Shown piece by piece: positions 49,206 to 61,900 of a stretch of DNA of 64,000 nucleotides (positions within the stretch are counted from its first letter, which is position 1; the number at the start of each line of letters is the position of its first letter). Location: the NCBI GenBank assembly GCA_033065855.1, contig JAVXUO010002887.1, positions 124,001 to 188,000 of the forward strand, written 5' to 3'. Under the pieces are notes generated by a model. The model worked only from the letters and a program-made list of their open reading frames with translations, did not search any database and was not told the DNA's origin. The position numbers were made by a program, and so were the translations under genes. The stretch is from Escallonia rubra (lineage: Eukaryota > Streptophyta > Magnoliopsida > Escalloniales > Escalloniaceae).

Positions 49206-50825
49206 TATCACTCATAAGAGTTGAATATACAAAGACAATAATTTCATGAAGAACACGTTAGCATGCAAATATATGCTATTTTGGGCAATAAAATAACATA
49301 CAACTTAAGATAATAACAATGTGAAAAACATATTAAAATGCAAATACGGGTATTCCAATAACTCTAACATGTAGTTAGGACTATCTGTTTATCACAAACC
49401 TAAATTATAATTAAGAGCAGAATGTTCGATCTAGCAATTTTTAAAAGTCAAGATTATATACGCACTTAAAAAAAAAGAAGAGAAAACTCTAATTTTACCT
49501 TATCTTTACCAAAATGTTTGTATTTAAATCTATTAATAAATCTCAAAAACTAATAGCTTTAATGTACTAATATATTTTAATTAAAATCTATATACATGCA
49601 CAATAATTCAAAGGTTACATAAAACTTTGTTATATGCAAATACAATTGTCTTCTTTAATCAAATTTGATGAATAAGATGTAGTAGCTAAAGGATAGTTTA
49701 ACATTAACACGAATGGAGGTAGGTTTTCAATGGAGTATGTAGTAGTTTAATGGTGATTTTATAAGATTTTCATAAACTTTTTTCCTTTAGTTGAAGTCAA
49801 AATAATCCTTAGCTTTACAAAATCATATATTTCAATAAGGGTAATCTAAGGAAAGAAGTTTGATACCGTATGAGAAGTCAAAATCCTTATCTTTTAATAA
49901 CACTCCAATCCAAAAAAAACTATTTCACAGTAAGGAAGTTATAAGTCAAAAACACCCATAATCACCCTTAAGACTTCGATTTCAAAAGAGCATTTAGAGA
50001 AAATAAGATTAATCATTTAATTTCATTCGGACTTTAGTATATAGTATAGATAAAAGCATCTTTATGTTGCTAAAATGCCATCTTTAAAAAAAAGCAGGGG
50101 GTGAATCTCACTACTATATTTGCAAAATTTGAAAGCAGAATTTGGAGGTTTTGAAAGCAAAATTTGAAAAAAGTGAGATAAATATAACCTTTACAAAAAC
50201 ATAAAATTGAAAACAACGAAAAACAATATGCAAAAGGGATGCTTATCGTGTCTGATCGGCCTTTGATCCTCGTAACACGCAGTTTCGTCCTTGGTACATC
50301 TATTCCTCTTCATTTTGGCGCTTATTTGTAGGGATTAGCCTTGACATAAAGCATATTTATTCGTTCGCCCCTTTAGAGCCTTTCCTGGCTTCTTCTCATT
50401 GGGAACATTTTCACTTAAATAAGATCACACCGGTGATGCAAAATTTTAAAAAACACGACTTTTAAGTTGTGTAAAAATTTTCAAACAAATGACAGCGTGA
50501 TACTATCAACGAAAGAAACTAAAAGCGAGTAAATACTTAATCACCTAATTATTTTAAAACCCGTTAACTTATCAAAATTTTTATCTATCGATTGTATCAC
50601 TTGTCGTTTCAACCGTCACACGGAAGATCATCCACTTAGTTGCATCCAAGACCTAACCTAACCATAACCCAATGGATGCAAAGTGCACTTTCCATTTATT
50701 TTTATTTTGCCCGGTTCAGAAGTTTCAAATTTCAAAAAGAACCAACGGTTCTCTTTTAAACATAACGGCAAATGAAATGTTCCTCCCGAACGAAATCAAC
50801 GGAGAATCTCAAAGCCACACACCCC

Positions 50826-50878
<53 letters not shown>

Positions 50879-50990
50879 GAGGTTGAAAGGCATTCATTGC
50901 CCTTTTTCTCTTTTTCTAAAAAACCCCAGTGTCTTTGATTACCACAAGAGGCCTTTTCAATTTGAACAGTTTCGCTCCCTCTTTTTATCA
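49206..50990. other. Intergenic DNA and leader of the kinesin gene
   Basis: 49.2-50.6 kb is AT-rich with no exon. 50.6-50.99 kb is the probable promoter and leader. It contains a (CT)n run passing into (CA)n at about 50826-50878, which creates an open frame upstream of the true ATG. Confidence 0.45.
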
Positions 50991-53900
50991 ATGGAGGACG
51001 ATCACTGGCAAGACCCACTTCTTATTACTGACGTTTCTTGGCAGCAGCAACACAACTCTCTCTGTCACTGTAATTTCTCATCACTCACCCTTACTTCTTT
51101 AATTTCACCCCCAAGAAGAGAAATTTTATGTCAATTTGGTCCTTCTTCACATACAGCCCCACTACTTAGCTTGCAAACTTCAACAATTGCAATCCCAGAG
51201 GATTTTTCTCCTAACAAGATTGATGGTAATTGTTTTGTCATGTCTAACATACCCATGTATAGGGATTGTTCTTTTTCGTATTATTTCTTCTAAACCCTTT
51301 CTTGAAATTGAGGGTTTTAATTCAAATTTGACTTAAAGAGGACATTGGGTTTTTGGGTTAATTCGGTCCTCTCTTACTTGCAGCCCCATCGCCTAGCTTG
51401 CAAACATCACTAATGGCAGACCCTGATGATTTTTCTCCTAACAAGATTGATGGTAATTTCTATACTTTGTAACCCATCAATATGCCCATGTAATCTCATT
51501 CTTTTCTTCCTAAACCCTTTCTTGGAATGAGGTTTTTCGGCTTAATTTTGAAGCTTAGAAGCCACGATGGCTGGAGATATTAATGACAATTCGGAATTTC
51601 TGATTTAGTTCTGCTTTTGCATTTAAAGATTCTGGCATAAACAAGATTTTGCTTGGCTGTATTTTAGGTCGTTCCGTGTTACGATTTTCTTTGACATCAC
51701 CTGATTTGGTAATCTGTGCCGGATCACCTGATATTCCTGCACAAAGGTATGCATACTCACCTGAGTTTTCAAAGGGTGCCTCTGAGCTGTCTTTAGAAAA
51801 TGGGATTGAAGGAACGGCAATGAAGGATATTATTAGTGAAGCCCCAGCTGCTGCACAAATTTCAACATTGTGGCAAACATCGAGGGAAGACGTGTGCTCA
51901 GAAGCTTCATTTGAGCTTCTTCCAAAGCCAATAGTTGACAATAGGTTGTCAGAAGGATCTACTTCAGTTATGAACATTAATTCCGGGTCAACAGATAGGT
52001 TGGTGATCTTAAATGGAAGAAAGTTTTTGGAGGACAATTGTTTTTGTGGAGGTGATACGATGAGGACTGACGCTACAATTGGGGATGGAGAAGGCCTCAT
52101 TTACCAGACAGCGCGGTTTGGGAACTTCTCGTACAACTTCAAGAACTTGGAGTCTGGAAATTACATTGTTGATCTGCACCTTGCAGAGATTGTGTTCACT
52201 CACGGTCCTCCTGGATTGAGAGTGTTCGATGTTTTCATTCAAGAACAGAAGGTAAGAGATCATGGCGCTCCAAGTCATATCCGTAGTTAGCCACAATCAT
52301 ATCCCTTTACGGATGATAGAGATAAACCAGTATGTTTGTTGGTGGTTGTAGGTCGTTTCTTGCTTAGACATTTATGCATGTGTCGGTGCAAATAGACCTC
52401 TTGTTATATCGGAATTGAAAGCGTATGTTAGTGGTGATGAGGGCTTGTCAATTAAATTTGAAGGAGTAACTGGAAGCCCTATTGTATGCGGCATTTCAAT
52501 AAGGAAAGATCCTTCTGCAAGTAAGTTGGAAACTTTTCTTTCATTTCGTGCGCAAGTGTTCCATACGAGGCATTAAATGAAACAATTGACATTTATTCGA
52601 AAACCACCAGAACTTTGACTAGGATATCCTGTGTTATAATTGACTTTCACCGATACGTGTTTAGGTTTCACAGAACTTGAGCTGCTCAAAGTACAGGAAA
52701 TGCCCGAAACATCAGACCACAGTTCCTCGAAAGTAGTTCTCTACTCTCTTTTAAGTATTAAACTACATCTAAAAGAATAAGTATATCTGATTCCTTCATT
52801 TCTATTTTCTTGATGACGTGTTTAGGAAAATGGCGACCACACAGTGGTTGGAGAATTTGGGAAGCTTCAACTAGAGTATGAGTATCAGAAAAAGGAACTA
52901 ATGGAAACAAAGAGGACTTTGGAGATCCTTAAGAGGCAAAATGAACGGAAGAGCAGAGAATGCCAAGAAGCCTGGAAGTCCTTACAGGAACTTCAGAATG
53001 AGCTCATGCGCAAGTCCATGCACGTGGGATCACTGGGTATGAGACACTGAGATTTGCCATCGTTCAAGTTATTTACTGCTCAACATGTTTCTTTCCTCCT
53101 TTCACAGCTTTTGCCGTCGAGGGACAAGTGAAAGAGAAGGGTAGATGGTTTTCATCCTTGAGACACCTGACCAGGAAATTGAAGGTAGTAAAACTAATGT
53201 CTGCTCGTGGTTGAGGTGGTGCCTCTGACAGTAACTAAATAGAGTTGCTTTGACTTTTGAACAAATCCTAGGATAGCTATTTCCCCCAAAACTATCATAG
53301 GCTTTGTCAAAAAATTCAAAGACGATTTACTTACGGAAGAAGGGAGTATCTGTTAACTTGCATTTAGAAATTTTCTTGAACAGCTATTGAAGTTGGAACA
53401 TATCAAGCTAGCAGAAGAGGCAGCATCATACAAAAATTGCCTGGGAGATATGAGGGTCATGAGCTCTACCATTCAGTCTAAAAGTAAATTTACGTGTCCA
53501 TATGACCTTAGTTTGCAGTCCCTACATCCATATAACGTCACTCTATCTCCTAATCTGTGCTTCCCTTTTGATAGTAAATCAACAAGTTGAACTGCATGAA
53601 AATCTTAAGATTAAATATATCAAAGGAGTGAAGGAGCGGAAAGAGCTTTACAACAAGATATTGGAGATGAAAGGTTAGGAATATGCTTGTCCTTTTTTTC
53701 TGATATAGGATCAGTTTAAGAAATTAACTGGTGCTCATAGTTGTTTTGATGGCTATTGCAGGAAACATTAGAGTTTTTTGTCGGTGTAGGCCTCTAAATA
53801 CTGAAGAGTGTTCTGCTGGAGCTTCGATGGCAGTTGAATTTGAAGCTGCTAAGGATGGTGAGCTTACAGTAAAAGGGAATGGAGCTCCCAAAAAGACCTT

Positions 53901-56900
53901 CAAGTTTGATGCTGTGTTTGGCCCCCAAGCAGACCAAGGTAAACTACTAATAGATGAGAAAGAAAGATTTCTGTGAGATTCATTATAGTAATGTATCTCC
54001 AGTTTTAATTGTCCTTTGCTTTTTGAGTAGTTGACGTCTTCGAGGACACAGCCCCAGTTGCAACCTCAGTTCTAGATGGATACAATGTTTGCATATTTGC
54101 ATATGGACAGACTGGAACTGGGAAAACTTTTACAATGGAGGGCACAGATGAAGCTCGTGGAGTTAATTTCAGGACTCTTGAGGAGTTGTTTCGCATCATC
54201 GAGGAAAGAAAGCAGCACTTTAGATATGAAATATGTGTGAGCGTTTTAGAAGTTTACAATGAGCAGATACGAGATTTGCTGGTCTCGTCGCATGCAGGAG
54301 CGACAGCAAAGCGGTAAGCTAAAATGCTTCCATATTGCTATGAGCCCATGAATTTCATTCTGATTAAGGAACTTGATTTTTTTGTTCGGTCAAACTAAGG
54401 TTAAAGAACAGCATTTATTTAATATTTACAGTAATAGTGGTGAAAGCAAACTCTAATATCTATCTGGTAGAAGAATATGTCTTTTCGACATTGACATGCT
54501 AACTGTACTCTGAAGGACAGCTAAACAATTGATGTCTGTACCCAGAAATCAAGGGCACAGAAATGGCTAAAGTTTTATGGCTTCTCCAATGATTGGATGT
54601 ACTTCAGGCAAATGGTATTACATTAAGTTGGTGCTTCAAATATCTGCTTTAGATGTGAATTTCTGGATACACTATCCTGGCGTATATGTAGTCCCTACTG
54701 GACATCATCCGACACTTCTTGCCTAGGTGTCAAGTGTCTAAAATAGGGTCTTTACAGATATGGAAGTACCCATATGCATATGTTATTTCAATCGTGGACA
54801 TCTTGGAAGCCATTCGAGTATAACAATCTCTCCGTCCCTGCAATTATAGGCAAGAAATGTACATGCCTCACCAAAGTCTAACAAAGATAAAAACTTTGAC
54901 CGGAAAAACAACAAAATTGTGGCAGGCCTCAAACTAGTTGCATGGGCGGGCCCAGAGATGATAGCAAGCGTTAATAACGAATGTATGGGCGAGCGGAGCA
55001 TCACTAAATCTCATATCAAATCCGTCACCACCTTCGGGTGAGCCACAGTTCATGACAAGCCTATAGTTGGCCTAAAGATATTTTTTTCTCCCATTACAGT
55101 GGAAAAAGATTGCGATAGCGATTTTACATTTTATATTTGGGTCTTTACATTATGAGTATTGCAATTATGCATCAGTAATGTGAATCATTAATTTGTTTGT
55201 ATGATTTTAGATGTTCTTGTACTGCATCCAACTCACATCAGAAGATAGTTTGACTGGCAATTGTCTGGACTAATTGTTGGTAGAATACGTATTTGTAGAC
55301 TTGAGATAAGGCAATTAGGTGAAGGAAATCATCATGTCCCGGGACTGGTTGAAGCACATGTCAACAACATGAGTGAGGTCTGGGATGTTCTACAGACCGG
55401 TAGTAATGCAAGGGCAGTTGGATCAACAAATGCTAATGAGCACAGTAGCCGATCTCATTGGTTTGTTTCTTTTGTTGATAACTATTTTCTTTCGTTCATG
55501 ATTGTCTATTGCTTAAAGAAACAATAAACAATGGTAGAGTTCTGTACATTGTCAATGCAGCATACATTGTGTCATGGTGAAGGGGGAGAGTCTGCTGAAC
55601 GGGGAATGTACCAGGAGCAAATTATGGTTAGTAGACCTAGCAGGAAGCGAACGCATAGCCAAGACAGAAGTACTTGGTGAAAGACTGAAAGAAACCCAGA
55701 ACATTAATCGCTCTCTTTCTGCACTTGGAGATGTTATAGCAGCTCTTGCAACTAAGAGCCCACATGTTCCTTTCAGGTACTGGAACTATATATGTTAGGT
55801 TGATTAATTATATTTCTGGGTTTTAGAGATACTATTTGGTTTGGTTCTCTAACATTTCCCTCTCTCTCTCTTTTTTTTGTTGCTTTTTTGCTCTTTTGCT
55901 GATGTGGTGAAGGAACTCCAAGCTCACCCACTTGCTTCAAGACTCTCTAGGTACTTTATTTGTTGGTCATCATAATATTTCATTTATACTCTAAGGAATT
56001 TGTTTTCCTTCGGTAATCAAATATATGGATTTGATATTTATAGGTGGAGATTCAAAAACACTGATGTTCGTGCAGATCAGTCCACATGAGAATGACTTGA
56101 GTGAGACTCTTTGCTCACTCAACTTTGCAAGTAGAGTGAGAGGGATAGAGTTGGGTCCTGCCAAAAAGCAACTAGACAGCACTGAACTTTCGAAATACAA
56201 ACAATTGGTAAGATTCAGAGATTTTCATATGAAATATGCAAAGAACTATCTCAGTAGATCAAGTATCTATCAGAAGAAGAATTAGGCCAAAAATTAGGAT
56301 ACATTATGGGAAAACCAAACTTCCATGGAAGAGAACAGAGAAGCAAAATGAAAGGCTTTCATAAAAATTATAATTGTCTTGCAATATGTATTTACAAGCT
56401 ACTTGTTAGGTCGAGAAGGCCAAGCTAGACACGAAGAGCAAAGATGTGCAAATTAAGAGGATGGAGGACAACATTAATGGCTTGGACATGAAGATGAAAG
56501 AGAAAGACTTGAAAAACAAGAACCTACAAGAAAAGGTTCACTGCATGGCATCTTCGTCACATATTTGTTTTTTTCAAAAGCTTAAGAATATTGAAAAATC
56601 AAGACCTGAAAGCTCCTTTTTCTCTGTTAAAGAGTTGGAATGTAAAATTATCGACCTATGCACTGATTTGCAGATTAAGGAACTGGAATCACAGCTTTTG
56701 ATAGAGAGGAAACTAGCACGGCAGCATGTTGATACGAAAATAGCAGAACAGCAGCAGCAGCAGCAGCAGCAACAAATAATACAACAGCAAGAAGAGCAGA
56801 CTCCTGCCCTCATGAGACCACCACTTGCCACTAGACCATTTGGACTTAACAAGAACCTCAATGAAGGCAAAGAGCAATTAACTGTGGCCAGACCACTTAC

Positions 56901-57501
56901 TGACAACAACAGCTACAAACTTCAAGCAATCCCTCAAGTGGATGGTTTTGTTAAGCACAATGATCCCATGGAAAAAGAAAACATACCAGAAAAACACCCT
57001 GTGCCAAAGAGGACGGGCAGGGCTTCTCTCTGCCCAGCACTGCAAAATATTCCTGCAGCCACTGCCCCACGACGCAACTCTTTAATTCCTTTGCCGAGTG
57101 CACTAGGCTTACCGAAGTTCCCACCGCCACTATTACCACTGTCTCCAATTCAAGCCGATAAGGAAGAAGACACAAGTGGGGTTGTAAGTAATTGCTTGCC
57201 TGAGCCAACACCGTGGGATAGTCCTAGAGAACATAAAACTGGGGGTAAGAAGTTGAGCAGTGTTTTGAGACGAAGCCTTCAAAAGAAAATGCAAATGAAG
57301 TCCCCAATGCAGCAACACATAAGAAGAGGTGGGATCAATGTGGGGATGGAGAAGGTTAGGGTTTCTATTGGAAGCCGAGGCAGGATGGCTCAGAGGGTTT
57401 TGCCTAGAAGGGGGATGACAAAAGACGTTCAGCAGAAGCAGAACCAGAGGGAAAAGGAGAGAGGGTGGAATATTGGGACCCTTGGGAGACCTGTTGTATA
57501 A
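50991..57501 (+). CDS. Malectin-domain kinesin-14 (MDKIN/KIN-14R type), 16 exons
   Basis: Exons: 50991-51225, 51384-51452, 51668-52251, 52352-52520, 52665-52732, 52826-53036, 53108-53184, 53384-53483, 53575-53673, 53762-53938, 54031-54313, 55299-55460, 55561-55776, 55913-55950, 56044-56207, 56410-57501; together 1247 aa in frame. Order: N-terminal region, malectin-like carbohydrate-binding fold (about 202-350, from VMNINSG to CGISIRKDP), coiled coil (about 380-537), then a kinesin motor (about 539-860) with [12 protein letters not shown]-loop GQTGTGKT (622-629), switch [11 protein letters not shown] (735-744) and switch II DLAGSE (770-775). A second coiled coil, a poly-Gln run (about 998-1007) and a basic, Pro-rich tail follow. 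A neck before an internal motor marks minus-end-directed kinesin-14. Arabidopsis relatives are AT1G72250 and AT2G22610 (MDKIN2 and MDKIN1). Exon 16 may hide a small intron near 56536-56670. Confidence 0.9.
51134..51536 (+). repeat. Tandem duplication that made kinesin exon 2
   Basis: Two units about 220-227 bp apart (about 51134-51315 and 51359-51536) share the end of exon 1 and the start of the following intron: AGCTTGCAAAC(T/A)TCA, GATTTTTCTCCTAACAAGATTGATGGTAAT and CCTAAACCCTTTCTTG-like phrases. In unit 2 the copied coding part is bounded by TTGCAG and GTAATT, so it reads as exon 2. Both encode ...SLQTS...P(E/D)DFSPNKIDG. Confidence 0.85.
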
Positions 57502-58972
57502 ATTCTTAGAATTCTTCTCCTTTTACCTCCTTTTTTCTTTTTTAATTTAACTAACAGAAACCACGTTGCTGCGGTGCATGGAAAAGTAGCCTAGGAAGTG
57601 AAAATTCTTCGATTGTTTTTTTGTTTTGTTTTGGGGTGGATGATGCTGTCATCTGTTTGAAGTCCTGTAAATTGATTGATTGGTGTACATATTTAGCCAC
57701 TTGACAGTGATATGTTGCGATTCTTTCACAATTTGGACTTGATAAGCTCGTTTGCCACCATGGTTCATTGTCGCATGGTTTTCCTTCAACATATATCCAG
57801 GCATTTCAAAAGCATTTACAGCACCAAATTCAAGAGTCGGTTTCAACAGGTCTCACTCGTCGTGGAAGATTAAGGCTCATTTGTGCCATATAGTTTTGCA
57901 ATGGGCGGGGGTTGAGCATGCGATTGGCATATCACCCTGGAGACGGTGCAGTGCAGCCAGCAGCGTCTCCAGAGTGGTAGTATCCCCAGCAAGTCAGTAA
58001 TACAAGTCTTGTAGATTCTTGGTTTTGGCAGTTGTGTGTTGGGAGTATGCGACCTTAGCCACAAGGCAAGTTTTGCCTGAATTTTGGGAAAGGGATTTCA
58101 CTTTTCCGTGAAATGCATGGGAGCATGGGAGCATATGAGCAAGCTGCAACGGTTGATTTTCAATGTATATGCTGCTAGAATAAGAAAGCAAACTTGCAAT
58201 AATGTTATTCCATCCCAATACTACCACATTTTCTATCCAAAGAGTTTTCTTTGGCTACATATAATAATGAGCCGTTGCGCATATGTCATATTTAGTATTG
58301 ATATTTAAATCAAAGGTGAAAAATGCTCTTTATATTTGCTTAGATCATTCTACATTGCTCCTTGTTTAGACTAACAACATTTGTTTAGTGAATTCCTTTT
58401 GCACAAGAGGGTGGTGGCCTAGTTGACGAGGCTCCAACTTCTGGGGTCTGCAGGGCTCTCAACACTGTCATGATATTGCTGCCCTGATTTGTATAGTCGC
58501 ATTAAGGTAACGAGAATCCTTCATATAATCCTGATGGTAGTTAGTTACCTAACAGTAACTCTATTGAATAGTTAGAGACAATGAACCAAAAAAGCAGCAG
58601 AATGGCCATTTTCTTGCGAACACCACCTGCTCTTGTACATTGTTATGTTCACCCCAGGTAATACATTTTTCTCTTTCATATCAGTCGTACAAAAGCTTAT
58701 AGAAAACTTCAACTACAATACAAGAAGCAAAGTAAAAAAAAAAAAAAGGGAGACTTCATGCTTGAACATGGGATACTCGGATCCCATTGATGCAGATCTT
58801 ACCTATACCTTTTCTGTAAGTTCTCTTCATAGTATGTGCATTTGTTACTTTGTATACCTCCAAAAATGTGTCATTCCCAAAACTCTGTTGTAAAATTGTA
58901 CATGATCCGCTATAGTGGAAGTTTCCTCAACCTGAAAAAAACATTTTTGCCATATTATGTATCCACGACAAC
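57502..58972. other. Convergent 3' region of the kinesin and ERO1 genes
   Basis: 3' UTRs of two converging genes, with no exon recognised between. Poly-A tract at about 58733-58747. Confidence 0.4.
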
Positions 58973-61900
58973 TCATAAAATCACAATCTGAACTTTGGAG
59001 CAGAGTGTAGTTGTGTACCAAAGCCCGACCGATTCCCATATTCTTCGCCCTGCGCTAATATCCTGTACAGGAGGTTCCAAAACTAGCCCCTCAATTGAAG
59101 GCACCAATTCATTAACAACTTTGACAGATTCTGAGAGTCTATTAAGTAGATTGACCAGCGCTATCACTTCATTTCTTTGCAACTGCAGCTGTAAGACCAG
59201 TAAAAGGAAAGCACTCGTCAGGAGAGCCAGTTCACATAAACATAAACTGCTACGAATCTTTTTGACCACATGATTATTGCTGTTGGTGGATTCAATGCAT
59301 CACTATCTTAAGAGATAGAACCGGAAACAACCATAAAGACAAAGAAACTCACAGGTGGATCTTGGTGGTTCTGACCATCAACAGAAAAAAGGATCTTTAG
59401 TGCGGTTCCTAGACCAAGAACCTGAAGCTTTCCCCAGAGCCTACACTTCTCACATCCTACACAATCCATCAGTGCACTGCAATATGCAAAATGCTAGTTA
59501 CATGTTTATTTACAACATATCTTTGCTAGTAGCGACCAAAATCTAATGAATCAGATAGCACGTTCGTGCATTTCTTATTAGGGATTGTTGAGAAGGTTCT
59601 CTATAAACACATATAAATAGATCTCCTCTGCTTAAATAATGTCATTTACAACTCCTGCAAGCCATGATATTGAAGATACACATTTTCCCTATCAGCAAGA
59701 CACCTGATCTACCTTAGCACAGGTCAAATGAAGAAAATTTTGAGACACGTTTTCATCACCAATTTACCTGGTCTACCTAAGCTCAGGTCAAATGAAGAAA
59801 GATTCAAGTTACAAACCTGATGTTCCTAAACTGCTTTTGAATCTGCTGCTTCAGTTCGGGTCCACTTTGACCTTGCCACAGTTTAGCATCATCAAAAGGA
59901 AGTGGGCATGCAGCTTGCAGTTTGGGATTGTAAAGAAGTTGCCGCATCAAGGACTGAGCTTTCAGGTCCTCTGCATGGTTACCAGAGTCATACTCAGCAT
60001 GCTCCAGGTAATCTGCTGCCTATAAAATATCCCAAGGAAGAAAATCAAACATCTTAAAAATGTTTCAGAAGCAAAAACTAAGGGGATTACCAAATAAAAA
60101 GACGGGGGAAATACTCACTTTTGTGACAGCTCTGAGGACAAACAGGAAAGTGAAGTACAAATTTCTGACACGGTCAGGGTGTCTCAAAACGCGATTATGC
60201 ATCAATTCAAGATTCTGACCCCACTGAAATCGTAAACAGAAGATGACCAATTACACGTGTCCATTGTTAAACATTTCAAGCACAGTCCATCTATATTGTC
60301 TTATCACGCAGTTGGTCTTCATGACGTAGACTAATCGGAAAATAAGGTGTAACAGGGTTCAGGGCAGAGAACAAACCAGGTTGGCGCTTTCATCAAGAAG
60401 ATAACCAACAGCTATGTGGATTGAAATTGAGGAGTGAAGACCAGATATTAGCTTGTATAACACCTTTTTCTCCTGGCAAATCTCTCCCGATGAATCTACA
60501 AGAGAAGATCAACATGAGATTTTGACTAACACGTACCAAAAGAAGAACATTACACAATACCAAGCTGCAAGCAAACTCAAGATGGCGAGAAAGGAAAAAT
60601 CAACACAGACATTTAGAAATCACCGTCTCTGATATACTGTTTTACTTTTTCACAAGGCGCTCTCTCTTTGAATTCTGGCCATGAAACCAGTACAGAGACG
60701 GCCCGGAAATTTTATCCCGAACGCCTAATATCACCTTCTCCCTCCCTCCCTCTCCCCCTTTTTAATTAGCAGATTAGCAGCTAAAAATTCAGAAAAAGGT
60801 GCGCTTCTTCAAACAGGCACCAATACACAAAAGGACCACAACTTAGCCTTAGAAAAGCATATTGACCCCTTCAAAGACTAGAGACCAAGTTGGCTTTACT
60901 CCTAACCAGTAACCAGTGTACTTCATATCAGTTGCTCGACAGTTAACCTTATCCGCGACAAACTCACATTTTGGACAATTTTCTGAATATATAGCATCCC
61001 ATATCCTTCTCGCGGAGGGCCCTGTGTAGCCGGTGTAACGTTCAGGGTTCAGTTGGAGGTTTACGTAAGTCATCTCACCTGCAGAGGAGAAAATGCTGCT
61101 CAATATTTGCAATTTTACCGCAACAATCTTTTCAACTAAAGAAACAACTACATAAACTTTCAAGGGAAAACTAGGCAATATCGCTAGATATGACACAAGA
61201 AGACATTAGCTGTGACACACTGAGCGCTACTTCATAAGGTCCTTAAAGATCAAAATAAGCATCTTGCATATGAAAATCGCAAAAGATTGACCATATTATC
61301 CTATGACAAGAAATCTAGGACTAGCAATCCACCAGCGAGATCCCTCAAATCGAAATTATTAGGGTCGGGAGAAGGTGCAGGGAAGAAGGGGGCGGGGAGA
61401 ATCTACAAAGTTGCAAGGGTGGTATGGCCTCCAGGGCAAAATGAAACAACATTGCTTATGAGCAAAGAACAAAACAAAGTTCAGAATATTTAGGCATTAT
61501 GAAGAAAGAAAATATGCAGCATGCACCAAAAAAGACAGTGACAGCTACCATTATCAGTCTCATCCTCATGCGTCCATGGATTATCGATTTCTATCCACCC
61601 TGTGAAGGCCTTTGTGTCTAGTGTGCGGTCAACAGTAGCCTGTGGCTTTCCCTCTTGACATACCAAATCATCGGATAGAAGACCGCGTTTTGATGGTGCT
61701 TTAAAAGATTCTGGAAATTCATTTTCTGGACATTCGCATACACTGCAATCACGCAATCGGCACATACCGTCATCAGGCCAGAAAGGGCAATCACACCACA
61801 GCTTAACCTGTAAAAGGGAGCAAGTGGATTGGGATCATAGATATCCAATCATAAGTGATCAAAGCCCACATGGCAATTACGATAAATAACATAACCACGA

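Noticed and set aside
50772-50990. Upstream ATG extending the kinesin by 73 residues
   Set aside because: The extension is Leu-Ser and His-Thr repeats from (CT)n and (CA)n microsatellites.
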